Positions 1 through 11,500 of a DNA stretch of 26,352 nucleotides are shown here, one piece after another (the stretch's first letter is position 1; each line of letters opens with the position of its first letter). The DNA lies in NCBI RefSeq assembly GCF_001949145.1, contig NW_019091679.1, forward strand, positions 4,899 to 31,250, given 5' to 3'. Made by a program: the position numbers and the translations under genes. A model generated the notes under the pieces. That model was not told the origin of the DNA. It was given only the letters and a program-made list of their open reading frames with translations, and did no database searches. The stretch comes from Acanthaster planci (taxonomy: Eukaryota; Echinodermata; Asteroidea; Valvatida; Acanthasteridae).

Positions 1-628
1 TCAACTTTCTCGGGCACTTAGGACCATTTTTCAACCGTACTTTTTAGCCCTTCTGCTCTCATATGAAAGCTCAAAGACCCAGGGAGTTGATCATGGCAAC
101 GATTTACACAATCTCGCCATTTTGGGGGCCAAACAATCTCCTTTTTCAAAAGATACCGTGGGGGCACTTTTAATGCTAATGAGCTGGGCAAAAATTCTCA
201 CTTGAATTAGTGGTCTGCACCCATACAGAGCAACCAGCTCCAGCGGTCAGCTACGATCATTCCCAAACGGGCAGCTGTGGAAAAAACTCCCTGACCGTTC
301 GTGGGTGCATAGCTCCGATATGAACAAATTTTCTATCACTCCCGAATAAATGGCTCAGATGTGGACGAGCAGTACTTAATACCCAGCCTTACTAGTAGCA
401 GTTGCTCATTGTAAATATGGAGAAGATGTAAATATTTCTTCAGAATACAACAGTGGTGTGTGTGTATAAGTCAGTCCAATGACTCTCATTCTTTATGATA
501 ACGACTCCCTACCCCAAGAGAGACGTTACAATATTAATTTCCTGCTGTCCACCAGTAATCTTGATATGCTCAAAAGCAGTTGAAGTTAGGTTCGAAGAGA
601 CTCAGTGATTACTTTTTTTCTGACACAG
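1..628. other. Left flank, no gene identified
   Basis: I see no supported exon, RNA gene or repeat here. The missing first exon of the + strand gene that follows must lie here or beyond the left edge; no ATG-containing exon with a good donor stood out. A polypyrimidine-rich acceptor (T-run then CTGACACAG) ends this stretch. Confidence 0.4.
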
Positions 629-724
629 ACTGGTAGTCTGCTACCCAGTAGTCTACAGCCTGGTTCCCAACCTTCCAGCGGTCGCTCTTCTCCCTACCAG
701 ACACAAACTCTGCACGCCCCACAG
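629..724 (+). CDS. Exon (phase 0-0), Ser/Pro-rich, of the Gln/Pro-rich gene
   Basis: The exon encodes 32 residues, rich in Ser, Pro, Gln and Gly, ending TLHAPQ. The acceptor is CTGACACAG after a T-run; the donor is CCACAG/GTATAT. It joins the next exon in phase 0, giving a continuous Pro/Gln-rich reading, which is the main support. It has no ATG, so an earlier exon is needed. Confidence 0.5.
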
Positions 725-3700
725 GTATATAAAGAAATTGAGGCCTCGGTAAATTGTCTGCCAGGAAGAAATCTTGCGTTGCTTTTGATTCCGTTTTTAC
801 CATTTTGTAAAAAAGAAGTCAAATTTTCTAATGGTACTTGTACCATACTGAAAGTGTTTGATTACTTTGGAAATGAAAGTGCATTTGATTGATCTTAAAT
901 GTCCAAATTCTATCCGAAGCGCTTAATCTAACGCTGGAATCCTAGTCGCTTTAGGATTTGATGTGTATAGTCCATGCTTTTTGTGAAGCCTTTCCGGCCA
1001 AAATAAGGATTTTAGTTGGCTTAGAGAATATAGACTTTGCGTGTTAGCCATCTTGCAGAGCAGTTCGTTTGTTCCACGGGGATACCTCGTTAGTGCACAT
1101 CCTGTGGAGCAACTTAAAACATTGGCCTGCAAACGGGTAGCCATGCAAACCCTCTATTGGACGAGTAATAACTCTTTCTGATTAGCATCTTAATTTAGAA
1201 CCAATCTGCTCCTCACCCCAGCGTAGCAAAAATGAATCGTGCATTGCAAGGACAATTATAAGCACCACCCAATACATAGTGAAAAAATCTTATCGAATGA
1301 AACACCTGAAACTCAGTTGTACTCACTATACTTTAGCCTGTTTTATCAATGAACTTGGTTGAGGTACCAGTCCCTTGATCTCCTAGGGCACTTGCTCTTA
1401 AAGTTTATTTTCTTAAAATCCTCGAAAACTTCAAAAGAAAGGGGAAAATAAATTTGTCTTCCGTTTAGAAGTAATACTTGAAATGCAGCGACTGAAAGCT
1501 GTAATTTTGAGACAGAGGACAAAAATCATTTCTATGAAGGAATAAAACGAATGACATAAACTACCGACACAGAGGCACTTACTGGTGGAAACTAGAATCT
1601 AGTAACGTTAACATTGGTTCGCTTGAAATGAAATCAAATGACAGGATCTTTCTCCATAGCGTCATAATTATACTCCTTCACTTTATATTACGGAGGTGCT
1701 GCCTACTTTTAACCAGATGGTGGTGTATAATCTCTGTATTTGAGCCTTGGCATATCCCCAAAATGAGTAGGTTTTGCTCAGTATTTTTCAATCTTTATTT
1801 CTCAACCAATGGACAACCTTCTTAAGGCAAAAGTGAAACAAAACTTAGGGAAAAACTAAGTAGACCCAATAAAAATACCCACGTGACCGTCGGAAATTCA
1901 CATAGTACTTGTAAATTTCAAGACACCGTTTGTGTGAGGTTGCATTAATAAACGACACTTTCGTGTCGTTTTTATATTTGTTCTCAACTCCGTGCTAGCC
2001 TGGAAATCCGCCCAGTACTCAAGGCCCACAGTACACCCAGCAGCCCCCGCCATCACTGGGGCAAAACCAGACTGTACAACAACAGGTACATCAGCCCGCG
2101 GCCATGCAGCAACAGCAACAGTACGCGATGCAACAACGGCAGTACGCACTGCAACAGCAGCTGGCCATGCAACAAGGGAGCACTCAGCATCAGCCGCATC
2201 CGCAAGGCACGCAGCGCATGCACCAGCAACAATATGTGCAACAGCAGCCCGCTCAACTGGTGCAGCAACAGGCCCCAAGAGCACAGGTTAATATGTCATC
2301 GCATTATACGAAGAAAGGAAAGTGGGAGCCCCATTACTGAAACTTCCAAAGTCTTATGAAATAAACATCACTTTTGAAAGGATTTTTAACACAATGATTT
2401 AGACTGATTTCCTTTTGCATTCCATTCCAGTGATCGATTGATTTTTGTTCTGTTCTCAGTAAGTTGAAAAAGCAGTGTGTGTACATCCTTGTAATTCAGT
2501 GCTTCCCTCACCTTTTCAAAAAACGTTCCTTCTTTCGTGCATTTAATCTGCATCTGGCCTATGCACAGTTGAGACGGTGACCTACGGGCTTTGACATGAT
2601 GTCATTAGAACTCACATTATTTTTGATAAAACATTTTACGAAAATACCTTCGTCCAGGTTCAGCCTGTGGTCCAGCCGCCACCCTCGCCCCCTTCACAGG
2701 AACAGCTGGCTCTTTTCAACTTCAACCCCGCGTCCAACACACTTCTCCACAGTCTTGGGGTCCAACATCCAAAAAGTGGTTTCGAGGTTACAGGATGTGT
2801 CCAGGGAGCGCTGACGGAAGTCATGACGGCAACAAGTAACCTGGAGCTGCCTCATAGCTGTCAGATGGAATACGATGTGTTGCTTGATGGTGAGTAGCAC
2901 TCATGTTTCCAATAAGACTTCGTGCCTGAAGGGTATCTCAAACTTTGTACTGATCAGATAATTGCTTTTGATTTTGGGCAACATTGCCATTGCTATTGCA
3001 ATTGCCATACCCCAAATTGGAGGTCCCTCAAGTGCAAGTACCTCGACCCAACATCTCCTTTGTTGTCAGTCGTCAAGAAAGTCTTACATTTTATACTATT
3101 ACGTACTAGCATTGTACGTAACAGACAAGACAAAAAGACACCAGCAAAACTCACAAAGGTTTAATTTCTTCCAACAGGTGTTCTGTTTTCAGAGGAGACT
3201 GTATCTGACAATCACATAGCCTTCCATAAGGTAGTGTTCCAGTATCTTGGCGATACAAAAAGCGATGTTGCGGTACCACCAAAGCCTGAAATGACCCAAG
3301 GTCGTGCGTACCTGACCAATAAGCGCTTGATCTTGCTGTCGGCGGAAGAGACAAAAGGCAGGTTCAAAGAGCCGTAACAACAGAATCATTAATGTCAACC
3401 ACTTTCATATTGAGTGATAGATACAAGAATTTCTAGTTCTTATTTTGTACTTGAATGCGTAACAAATCAAAAATTATCACAATTAATCAATCCTCTCCGT
3501 TAAAGTTACCACTAGCAACTTGATTCTATAAAACCACAAGCCTTGGTTCTAATTTGTGCATCTTGACGAACACGATTAGCCTTTTTGTAGAGCAATAATA
3601 AAAACAGTCAGCACACAGTCATCACGAACATGAGCGAAACATATTTCAGATAAACAGATGGCTTTCGATTCTTTCAAAATAGAGTCAGCCGTTTGTTTAC

Positions 3701-4939
3701 TATACAATTTGAAGCAATGGTTACTATAATTGTTTATTTAAAGATATAACTAACGTCGATTTGAAAATTACTGCCTGAGAAATCATCGCAAGATCACAAA
3801 AGTTTATAATTTCTGCATATACTTTAAAATAAACTCGAGATATTATGATATCAACTTAATACGTATTTGGAACTTATTTAGAAATATCACTAAATGCATT
3901 CAAGATATCACGAAATGGTTTTAAGATATCCCTGAATGCGTTTTGGATGAGTCTTTGGATCCATTTGAGCGCGCCGTGGCGTATCTTAGAAAAAATTCTT
4001 AATACAAGCTCAGTGCACTAAAATCATGCACATCGCATAAAATGCCCAGGATATCCAAACTTATAAAGTTATACGTAGAAAACCAGTCTATGTTGACTAG
4101 TAACCGTTTTTCTAAGCATCAGATTGGAGATTTTTGCTTAGCAAGTCACTGTTTTCTGAAGCTCAATAAAATTGGCCTCCGTCTCCTCTAAAGCTGGGTC
4201 TCCACAGTCCACGACCAAACATCTCCACCATTTAAAAGTCTTTAAAAAAAAAGCATCCTAAAACTACATCAAATTTCCTCACAGGTCTCAACTTGACAAG
4301 AGAGGGGACAGTAAGGACTAATGCCTACAGTGTCAGAGGTCACAAGGTGCATAGTCTCCGCTACGAGAGCATCCCACTGTCGTGTTTTAGGGGCGCGGAC
4401 TTCAGCACCGTCAGCGGCTGTAGTGTTACGGCAAGAATCCAAGGTTTCTTTCCAGATACTGTCGAGCAATGCTTGCAACTGTGCTCGGTGAGTTGCCCCA
4501 CTCACTGTTTTGACTTCCATTTTACAAAGAGAAATCGCAGTGTCCATTCCCAAATCCCATAATCTCAAAAAGGTTGCTGACAACAGCAGTCGCATACTTG
4601 GTTTTCTGCGACTGCATGTACATTTTAAGTGTAAATAAAACGTATTCTATTACTATGAATCTATGGAAAGTATTTTTTATCATGTATGTTGATTTCACCT
4701 GATCCACAAAGCCACAGAAATACCGCGAGAGATGGCAACCCCAACAGGCTACGACTGCGTCCATCGACAATCGCGTCATCAACTTGGGCGCGTTTCTGCC
4801 TCCCTGGGGGACCAAATGCAGCGTCCAGGTCTACATGAGCAAGGCCGTCGAGTTGGACGGAGCCTTGCAGTTTGTCGGGGCCTTGCAACAGGCTGCACCG
4901 AGTTTGCATCCTGAATCCTTTAGCATTCCACGGGAGTGA
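629..4939 (+). CDS. Multi-exon gene: Gln/Pro-rich protein with C-terminal GRAM/PH-like region (function unknown)
   Basis: Span of a spliced host gene that I do not recognise. My exon model is 629-724, 1999-2286, 2658-2889, 3178-3361, 4285-4487 and 4718-4939, all with GT-AG borders. The first four exons join in phase; the fourth ends in phase 2 while the fifth needs phase 1 at its best acceptor, so that junction is unresolved (a small missed exon, or an acceptor at 4301). The N-terminal half is low-complexity (Ser/Pro, then Gln/Pro). The C-terminal half is globular; a strand motif GRAYLTNKRLILLSA in exon 4 resembles the GRAM/PH-like fold, as in WBP2-type proteins. That comparison is inference from a short motif. 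The start codon is not in the exons listed. Stop TGA is at 4937-4939. Confidence 0.6.
725..1998 (+). other. Intron of the Gln/Pro-rich gene
   Basis: AT-rich intron with no open reading frame I believe in. A perfect 9-bp stem with a 4-base loop (1950-1971) followed by T-rich sequence lies about 30 bases before the acceptor. No recognisable transposon was seen. Confidence 0.45.
1999..2286 (+). CDS. Gln-rich exon of the Gln/Pro-rich gene
   Basis: This exon encodes 96 residues in phase 0, starting PGNPPSTQGPQYTQQPPP and continuing into a long Gln-rich tract with interspersed Met, Tyr, Ala and His. It is likely a disordered, transcription-cofactor-like segment. The acceptor is GTGCTAG, the donor CACAG/GTTAAT. 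Joined to 2658, the Gln/Pro character continues without a break (ending PRAQ, next exon VQPVVQPPPSPP), which supports the splice. If the donor is not used, the frame runs 18 codons further (17 residues and a TGA at 2338-2340), with an AATAAA at 2360-2365. Confidence 0.65.
2360..2365 (+). promoter_or_regulatory. Candidate intronic polyadenylation signal
   Basis: AATAAA lies 20 bases after the stop codon reached by reading through the donor at 2287. It could terminate a short, intron-retaining isoform. A single hexamer in AT-rich DNA is weak evidence. Confidence 0.3.
2658..2889 (+). CDS. Exon of the Gln/Pro-rich gene, start of the globular region
   Basis: The exon encodes 77 codons plus one base. 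It opens with a Pro-rich stretch (VQPVVQPPPSPPSQEQ) and then becomes globular (LALFNFNPASNTLLHSLG, later LPHSCQMEYDVLLD). The acceptor is CGTCCAG; the donor GATG/GTGAGT is near consensus. The sequence is protein-like throughout, but I do not recognise the family. Confidence 0.65.
3178..3361 (+). CDS. Exon of the Gln/Pro-rich gene with GRAM/PH-like strand motif
   Basis: It completes the Gly codon of the previous exon, then reads VLFSEETVSDNHIAFHKV, later GRAYLTNKRLILLSAEE. The GxxYLTxxRLILL pattern is typical of a beta-strand pair in GRAM/PH-like domains. Two in-frame acceptors exist: CCAACAG before 3178 and TTTTCAG before 3196, 18 bases apart, so six residues may be optional. The donor taken is GGCAG/GTTC; reading through it instead gives a stop at 3376. 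Confidence 0.6.
3362..4284 (+). other. Intron of the Gln/Pro-rich gene
   Basis: AT-rich, without recognised coding content. It contains a short degenerate tandem repeat of about 21 bases (3880-3945, AAGATATCAC-type units). A small exon may be hidden here because the flanking exon phases (2 and 1) do not match. Confidence 0.4.
4285..4487 (+). CDS. Exon of the Gln/Pro-rich gene
   Basis: Open reading with protein-like composition: LTREGTVRTNAYSVRGHK, then RYESIPLSCFRGADF and later ARIQGFFPDTVEQCLQL. The acceptor TTTCCTCACAG is strong and the donor CTCG/GTGAGT is near consensus (phase 0). The 5' phase (one base needed from the upstream exon) disagrees with the upstream donor. An alternative acceptor AAG before 4301 would match phase 2. 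Confidence 0.6.
4718..4939 (+). CDS. Last coding exon of the Gln/Pro-rich gene
   Basis: The exon encodes 73 residues and a TGA stop, in phase 0 with the previous exon. Residues include KYRERWQPQQATTAS, INLGAFLPPWGTKCSVQVYM and a C-terminus ending SIPRE. The acceptor is GCCACAG. High GC at codon third positions compared with the surrounding AT-rich DNA supports coding. Confidence 0.65.
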   Translation, partial: KYRERWQPQQATTASIDNRVINLGAFLPPWGTKCSVQVYMSKAVELDGALQFVGALQQAAPSLHPESFSIPRE

Positions 4940-5253
4940 AGTGCGTTTCTACAGTCAAGGGCTTTTCGTAAAGCACTCACAACACAAGTCGTCTACATGT
5001 AACATGAAAAAAGGACTACTTTTGTAATCGTTCATTCGAATAGAAATGTGTCTAGACTATAGACTGCAAATTTACTAGCACTGGTCGTGAACTCGACTAC
5101 ACAGCTCCAGCATTCAGTGTTCTAAGCCAAAGCCACGTTGAGCTTTCGCCATGGAGCGTGTAACTTTATGCCACAACTGGAAAGTTTAAATAATAACCTT
5201 GCGTCAAAAAAGTGTCCAGAAACACCATCAAAAAACATACCTGACGAAGGCTT

Positions 5254-5259
5254 AATAAA
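5254..5259 (+). promoter_or_regulatory. Possible polyadenylation signal of the Gln/Pro-rich gene
   Basis: First clear AATAAA on the + strand after the stop at 4939, about 315 bases downstream. Plausible position, but a lone hexamer. Confidence 0.25.
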
Positions 5260-7114
5260 GGGCCTATGTACCATCTTCCCAATATCTGTCAATTCAATTT
5301 CGTCACATTTCAAAGGAATTCGTTCTCTCTCTCATGATCACACACGTAATGTAGAGATTCAATTCGTGAGTCCACGATTTCAAGAATGTTTTGATCCAAT
5401 TCATCGGATTGTGCACAACCATGCAGAGACATATTTGACAGTGTGTATATTGCAAGACAAGAAATGGAAGGTTTAACAGCCAATCCGAAGGATATAAGAA
5501 CTGAATAGACTGTGAAAGATATAAAAATGCAAAGGAGTTTTGTTTTCAGAAGTATAGTCATACTTATTTTTGCATGACGTAGAACTGTACAATTTCATTT
5601 GCTAGACCTTATTTCTTCGAGTTGTTGACACTGTTAATTTGTCTCAGAAATATAGATTTTTTGCACATTTTCAAACTTATTTCGTTCACTGTCATAAACG
5701 ATTAAATTCAAATTTGTCTTGAAACGATAGACCATTGACATGGTTTGGGAATGACCAATGACTGTGGCCGCGAGCTGAACCAAGAGGGCGCTACTTTCTT
5801 AGCAACGAAATTTGGTCGGGTTACACATTATACATATTATATTATTTGGTCGGCCTACATATCATGTTAAACAGTCTTAACAATCAGTGAGCAGAAATGA
5901 ACAGATGAGACTTAAAAACTAAGAAGAGTACAATGAATCGTGAGAAATTTTAACGAAATCTGTATCGATCGCAAAATTTCATCTGCAGTACGTCCGGTAA
6001 TTGAGGAAGATGAAATCACATCATCTGTCATGAAAAGTAGGCCTAATTGTTTGAGAAAAGGTGCAAAAACGAGCAACAAGAAATTAAACATGGGATACGA
6101 AAAGTAGTGAATTTTCAAACAATTTTGAAGTTAACTATAAATTTGGACGAATAAACGGTTTGAAATAAACCGAATAAAAAGGTTTGAAAATGCGCATGCA
6201 CGAAAACTATATCTTTTTGTATGTAATATTTTTGGATGAAAATGTATCTAAACCCATATATATGATATATGTAATATGATGTGAACTTCAACACGCATAA
6301 CCTCACACACATTGTTATCTGTTCAAGGAAAAAGGTTAGATTTGTAATGCGCTGAAAATCCTATATAGTTTGCGGAGGGGGGAAATTCGCTAAAAAGTGT
6401 GCAGCCAAGAATATTTGAGGCAGCTGACATCCAAAAGCGTGTTCCCCATGTCCTACAAGGAACTCCAGGGCACCCCAAGTGCCTTCTTGCACAGACACTT
6501 TTTGCAAAGTCATAGCGTCAAGGGGATTTTGAACCCCATTTGAATAATTGACAATCAAATCCATTGTCGAATTACTTAAATAAATAATTGAACTTTCTTT
6601 AAAAGAATACAATCATCAAAAACCAGCCTGGGCTAGTCAATATCTCTTGGAAACTTCTGAACGCTGGAGTTTGGACCACTGAGTGACAATTTTTTAAAAA
6701 TCTGAGCCTTTACTCATCACCACCCGTTTAACGCGATGACACCAACATCATGACCTGCTGTTCTTCCACTAGTATTCGTGTAAGATCAAACACTATAAAA
6801 ACTATTTGTTTTCACAAATTGGGCAGTATTACTCATGAATGTATACATGTATTTTGGTACCTTTGTATGAAATTCTTTCAACTTCAACGTCAAAATCTTT
6901 TCATGACACGGAAAAAGAGTAACGTATTTCATTTAGATTGCAAACTTTAATCTCAAAGCATGTTAATGTCATACACTGAATACATCACCTGTGTTAACCT
7001 GTACTGGGAAACAAAACTGTATCATAGGGGCATCCTTGGATATCGCCCAGGAAGAGACTGATGACCCATAGAGAAATTGGAAACGTTGGAAAAATTGGAA
7101 ATTCTAAACAAACT

Positions 7115-7122
7115 GCAACCAG
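7115..7122. repeat. Left target-site duplication of the hAT MITE
   Basis: GCAACCAG, identical to 7323-7330 on the other side of the element. Confidence 0.85.
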
Positions 7123-7322
7123 CAGTAGCATAACTACGAGGAGGGGGGCGCGCCCTCGGCAGATGCCTGTCCCCCCCCCGCACCCCTCCCACCATTTGAA
7201 ATCTTTGAATAATCTTCATTGATATAGCCATGCAACAGCAGCTTATTTTCTTCTAGTGCCCCCTTGAAAAGTGTGTGCATCTCCGGGTCACCCCCCGGCA
7301 TTTACTCCTAGTTACGCCACTG
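7123..7322. mobile_element. Non-autonomous hAT-type MITE, 200 bp
   Basis: Terminal inverted repeats: the left end reads CAGTAGCATAACTACGAGG and the right end, complemented, reads CAGTGGCGTAACTAGGAGT. It is flanked by a perfect 8-bp direct repeat GCAACCAG (7115-7122 and 7323-7330). Ends starting CAG(T) with an 8-bp duplication are the signature of the hAT superfamily. The interior is GC-rich with G/C runs and has no transposase. Confidence 0.85.
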
Positions 7323-7330
7323 GCAACCAG
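7323..7330. repeat. Right target-site duplication of the hAT MITE
   Basis: GCAACCAG, identical to 7115-7122. Confidence 0.85.
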
Positions 7331-8257
7331 TGCCAAAAATGTCACCCACTCCTAGATTCATTTTATGTGCTCACTCCCAGATTCATTTTATTAGCTGACC
7401 ACAAAAACTTCCACAAGCTTCAAATCATTACAATATTGTAGGGCATGGATAATAAAACATACAATCTGCTTACTAAATACAGAGATAATTATTACACATG
7501 CGAGCACAATATCTTTCGGTAAACTCAACACGCAGTAGAGATGAAACAAGCATGCTGTCTATACTCAAAGGAGTGCATGTTTAAATGCACTTGGTGATCA
7601 GCACGATTTGCAGCTATACTGCACATTTTGCATAATTATAAAATTACAGAGTCAGAACAGCATAATGCACAGGGTGCATGTTGCGATACAGTGTGATGTC
7701 ACATTGTTGTCGATCAATGAGAAGTGAGGATTCAAGTTTGCTTGAAGATAATACAATACCCAGGACCTTAATTAATTAGCAACAAACTTGTGCGAACTTT
7801 AATTATACTATGCACAAAACATGACCATAAATCAATTAGCAGTGACTTGGTAACACATAAGCTAGTGCCAAAGAACCGCTAATTTAACTTAAGGTCCAAC
7901 AAGCAAACCTGCTTTCTCACAGCTCACGACTGAAACCCTCTTTGATCTCCAAATATGGTTCAAATGGTTAGGTGTACATATCATTTCTACTCTCTGAATA
8001 CCAAAGCTGGTTTTAACATCTTTGGCAACAATTTAGGTTGCTGATTTGATTTATATTATTTGTATTTCTGCGACAATTTATGACAGTTTAAACTGTTACA
8101 AATTAAAGAGACAAGAAAAATTCGCCCTCATCATCACAGACGTGGTGTGTGTACACAGTAAACTGATTAAATATAGCATAATATGGAGTGTCCATTGAAA
8201 AAATACAATGCACCATACTGCAATCACCTCAGGAGAATGGGGAAAAATAAAGAAAAC

Positions 8258-8263
8258 TTTATT
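8258..8263 (-). promoter_or_regulatory. Polyadenylation signal candidate for PHYH
   Basis: AATAAA on the - strand, 220 bases past the PHYH stop codon, a normal distance for a short 3' untranslated region. Confidence 0.45.
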
Positions 8264-8482
8264 TCCTTGCAATTTAAAATATTTTTTCCTGTTTGTTTAC
8301 CATTCAAAGTACATTGAGTTATATTATAAATAACCTTGTGAGATTTTAAAATTCCATTTGCATACTAAATTTGGATACTATCATACAACCTCTTACAGCC
8401 TTGATCCAGTGGTCTGCCTATTAGGATGGTCTCCTCATGAACTCACTCCATCCTCCAAAACTGGCCTCCTGGACTCTGGTCT

Positions 8483-8536
8483 CTACAAGCTGACTTCCTG
8501 CCCTTGAACTAAACGACTCTTAAACCTCCAGGCATC
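8483..8536 (-). CDS. PHYH: PHYH last coding exon
   Basis: Encodes 17 residues, [17 protein letters not shown], and a TAG stop. The acceptor TTCTCTTGCAG is strong and phase 0 matches exon 7. The sequence fits the C-terminal end of vertebrate PHYH (W-x-F-[RK]-x-RLV-x-G). Confidence 0.92.
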   Translation of the reverse strand, partial: DAWRFKSRLVQGQEVSL

Positions 8537-11500
8537 CTGCAAGAGAACAGGTAACGATGAATATTGAAAAAGAAGAGGAAAAGATGATGGCTCCTTAAAA
8601 AAATAATGAGCTTTGCTCTCTACGCTTTGGGGCTTTGTTACCTCTTTTTGGGAGTGGATGGGGAGATACGTCAGTCTGCATTACAACCATTTCTCTACCC
8701 GATAACAAATATTTCCAGGGAGTATAACCATGAACATTAATCTTCTACTGATAACATATAGCGCAAATCTCCTCATCAAGTCTTGATGTGATTCTTGGCA
8801 TCAGCTGGAGGACAATATTCTAAGAATATACACAAATAAAATTGCAAAGGCAAAATAAGCTTAGCAACTTCAGGCCCAAGACATTTTAACATGCAACAAT
8901 TCCCCATGACAGTTTTCAAGAGGGTATGGTCTGCCAATGTATTCAGCTATCCGCAGTAGCGGGTGATGTGTTCAAACCACCTCACACTTCAGTGGTTCCC
9001 AACTTCTCATGGATTTGGAACACAATGCATACTTTATACAAGATTCCTCCGATGAGGAGGTTGGTTGGTACCATGACTTGGCTGGTACACAACTCTCAAA
9101 TGTCAGCATTTGACTTCATTTGGCCCATACATCTTGCCATTGCCATAAATACTATTTGGCTGCCAAAAAATCCCATTTCTGAGGCCGGTTTGTTCTAAAA
9201 TAACCCCAATACAAAGTGATTATAAACAGTCTCAGCAGACAGGCCACAGGAGAACAAACATTTGCATGCTGAAGGGAATGATGAAAACAAAAGGTTGGAC
9301 CCTGCAGCACATTAGCTCATGCAAAAATGTCAAACTGCTGTCAGTGTCATGAGTGTCTTCTAACCTCAAATTTGAAATCCAGATCTGTGCCATATTTCCT
9401 CTTGACAATTTCAATAACCTCATCAGCAATGTTCTGCTGGACGGTCCCCTGCACATCGATGTAATGGCACTCGGCTGATGAATAGTGGCAGGAAATTGCC
9501 TGAGAGGAACAAAAAGGTGATTAAAGTTTGTACAGGTTTTCCAAGAACCCAATAACCATTCTCATGATAAACTGCAGAAGTATTCTTGCGGGTTACATTG
9601 CTTTTCATGCATGGGTAATTTTTAATTTTGTGCATTTATCGCAGTGCACGTAGTGGTCGCAGTGCACATACTTTCAGGGTTTAGCAAAGCCCCATTTTCT
9701 GTTGGACCATCGCCGGGATCACAGAGTGGGTCCATGAAGGCAAACCACTTCAGCTGATGTGCTGCTGGGCAATTAATACCAAAAAATCACACCTCAATAC
9801 TTTGAATGTTTTTATCCAGGACAAGATACATGTATTTTGACTTGAAAGTGCTGTAAAGAAAGCATTGTAACAAAAAAATTAATGTACACAGTCAATGGGG
9901 AAACAGCCACTGTTGCAAAAAAGAGCCAGATGAACATTATATCGGGGTGCTGTAACGGGAACGTGTGCAGTCGTGGGGGGCATTCAACATGGCCGCCACT
10001 GTGCATGCTTTGCAATACTGAGTAAAAAAAATCATTTTTAAATCAAAATTGGGCAACATGGGACATAACATCCCCTTCCCCAGCAGCAATTTTTTTTCAT
10101 TTTGAATAAAAAGCAAAAAAGGCAATTTGGGATGACTTTTTCACTTCCCTTCCTTCCAAAAGAATGTGCAAAGTCCAAAACTGTAGCCCTAACCCTCACA
10201 AAGGCCATGGAAGAATACATTAAGAAATTTTCTGACATTTTTGGATCCCCAAAACAATTTTGACTCCCTGCTCCAAAATATAATATCAATCAATACAGTT
10301 TGGAGTCAGAATCTTTTTCTGTGTTCACCAAGTTTGGGATGAATAAAACAGTCAAACAATCAACTGCAATAATCCCCTCTTTATCAACATGCCCATATCA
10401 GAAAACATAAGAACAATGCTATAAAAACTGCCCATGACAAACAATTGCATATGGGTTATATGTGACTTTGAGTAGTAACGTGTACATGTACATGCAGAAA
10501 TGATGGAACATGCAAATTCTACGTGTACAACCAACTGTAGATTTTAATTACAAAACCCTATCCTGTGTAATTGTACAGGTAGATTTGGAAATATTGGGCA
10601 TTGGCAGATTTGAAGGTTCTAGGAGGCAACACAGCCACAACAGCAAATGTTTGGAAAATAATGAGGAAAAAAAATGCCATTTGGGGGCGATCATGTCCTT
10701 CCTGCTCCTTTAACAAAAAATTTTTTAAAAATTGCCCCATCCTTAAAAATAACAAAAAAGGTTACATAAAGCAATTTCTAAAATGTTGGCTCCCAAATTG
10801 TCCCCCTCCCGAAAATTTAGGTTTTGATCCACCCCTCTAAAAGGGATGGTACAGAACTGCCTTTAATTTAAATCTCCACATCAGTAGAATGTTTGAAATG
10901 ACCCACAGACTTAATATGCTGAGCATAACATTTGTAGAACAAGAATAATGCCTTATGTGCATTTAGCCAATCATCCATCTGGTGCAAGTGTCACGATTTG
11001 ACACAGAAAATAAATGACTGTGAATTCTATTTATCGAAGTGTGTCAGCACAAACACTTCTTGCAGGTGATTTCAAAAACACAGCTGTGTGATTCACTTTT
11101 AAAAACAGTGTCAACTGAATTTCATGGTACTGCTCGTCAAGAAAAACAGGTGCTTCTAGCCAGAGCAGATTGGTTTTTTGGTGGCAGGCATACCTTTCTG
11201 AATCCTTGGGTACGGTTCATGCCAGAGCCATGAATCAAAAGAGGATGAAAGAAGACAGTGTCACCCTTCTCCATGACAAGATGCATACGCGGGTGGTCAG
11301 GGGAGTAGTCGCGGATACCGTGATACATCTTATTCACACCACCCTGGGGGAACATAGACACATTTAGTTGCAACATGGGCATTTAAAAATTCAACATGTA
11401 CAGATAAACACAGGCTAGTCATATGTGAGACATGCACAATAAATGTACCGAATACATGTGCCCGTGCCCTGGCAAGCCCCATATTGATGATGGGTCAATG

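Larger units (their letters stand above)
4940..8482. other. Intergenic region between the two convergent host genes
   Basis: Holds the 3' untranslated parts of both convergent genes and, apart from the MITE at 7123-7322, nothing I can name. Several open frames of 60-112 codons occur (for example 5138-5476 +), but they lack domains and splice context and look like chance. Confidence 0.5.

Noticed and set aside
1898-2291. Ala/Val- and Leu-rich frames opposite or beside the Gln-rich exon
   Set aside because: They are shadows of CAG/CAA-rich DNA: CAG in other frames gives Ala, Ser, Leu or Cys runs.
5138-5476. 112-codon open frame on the + strand
   Set aside because: No domain, no splice context and AT-biased composition; it lies in the 3' flank of the upstream gene.
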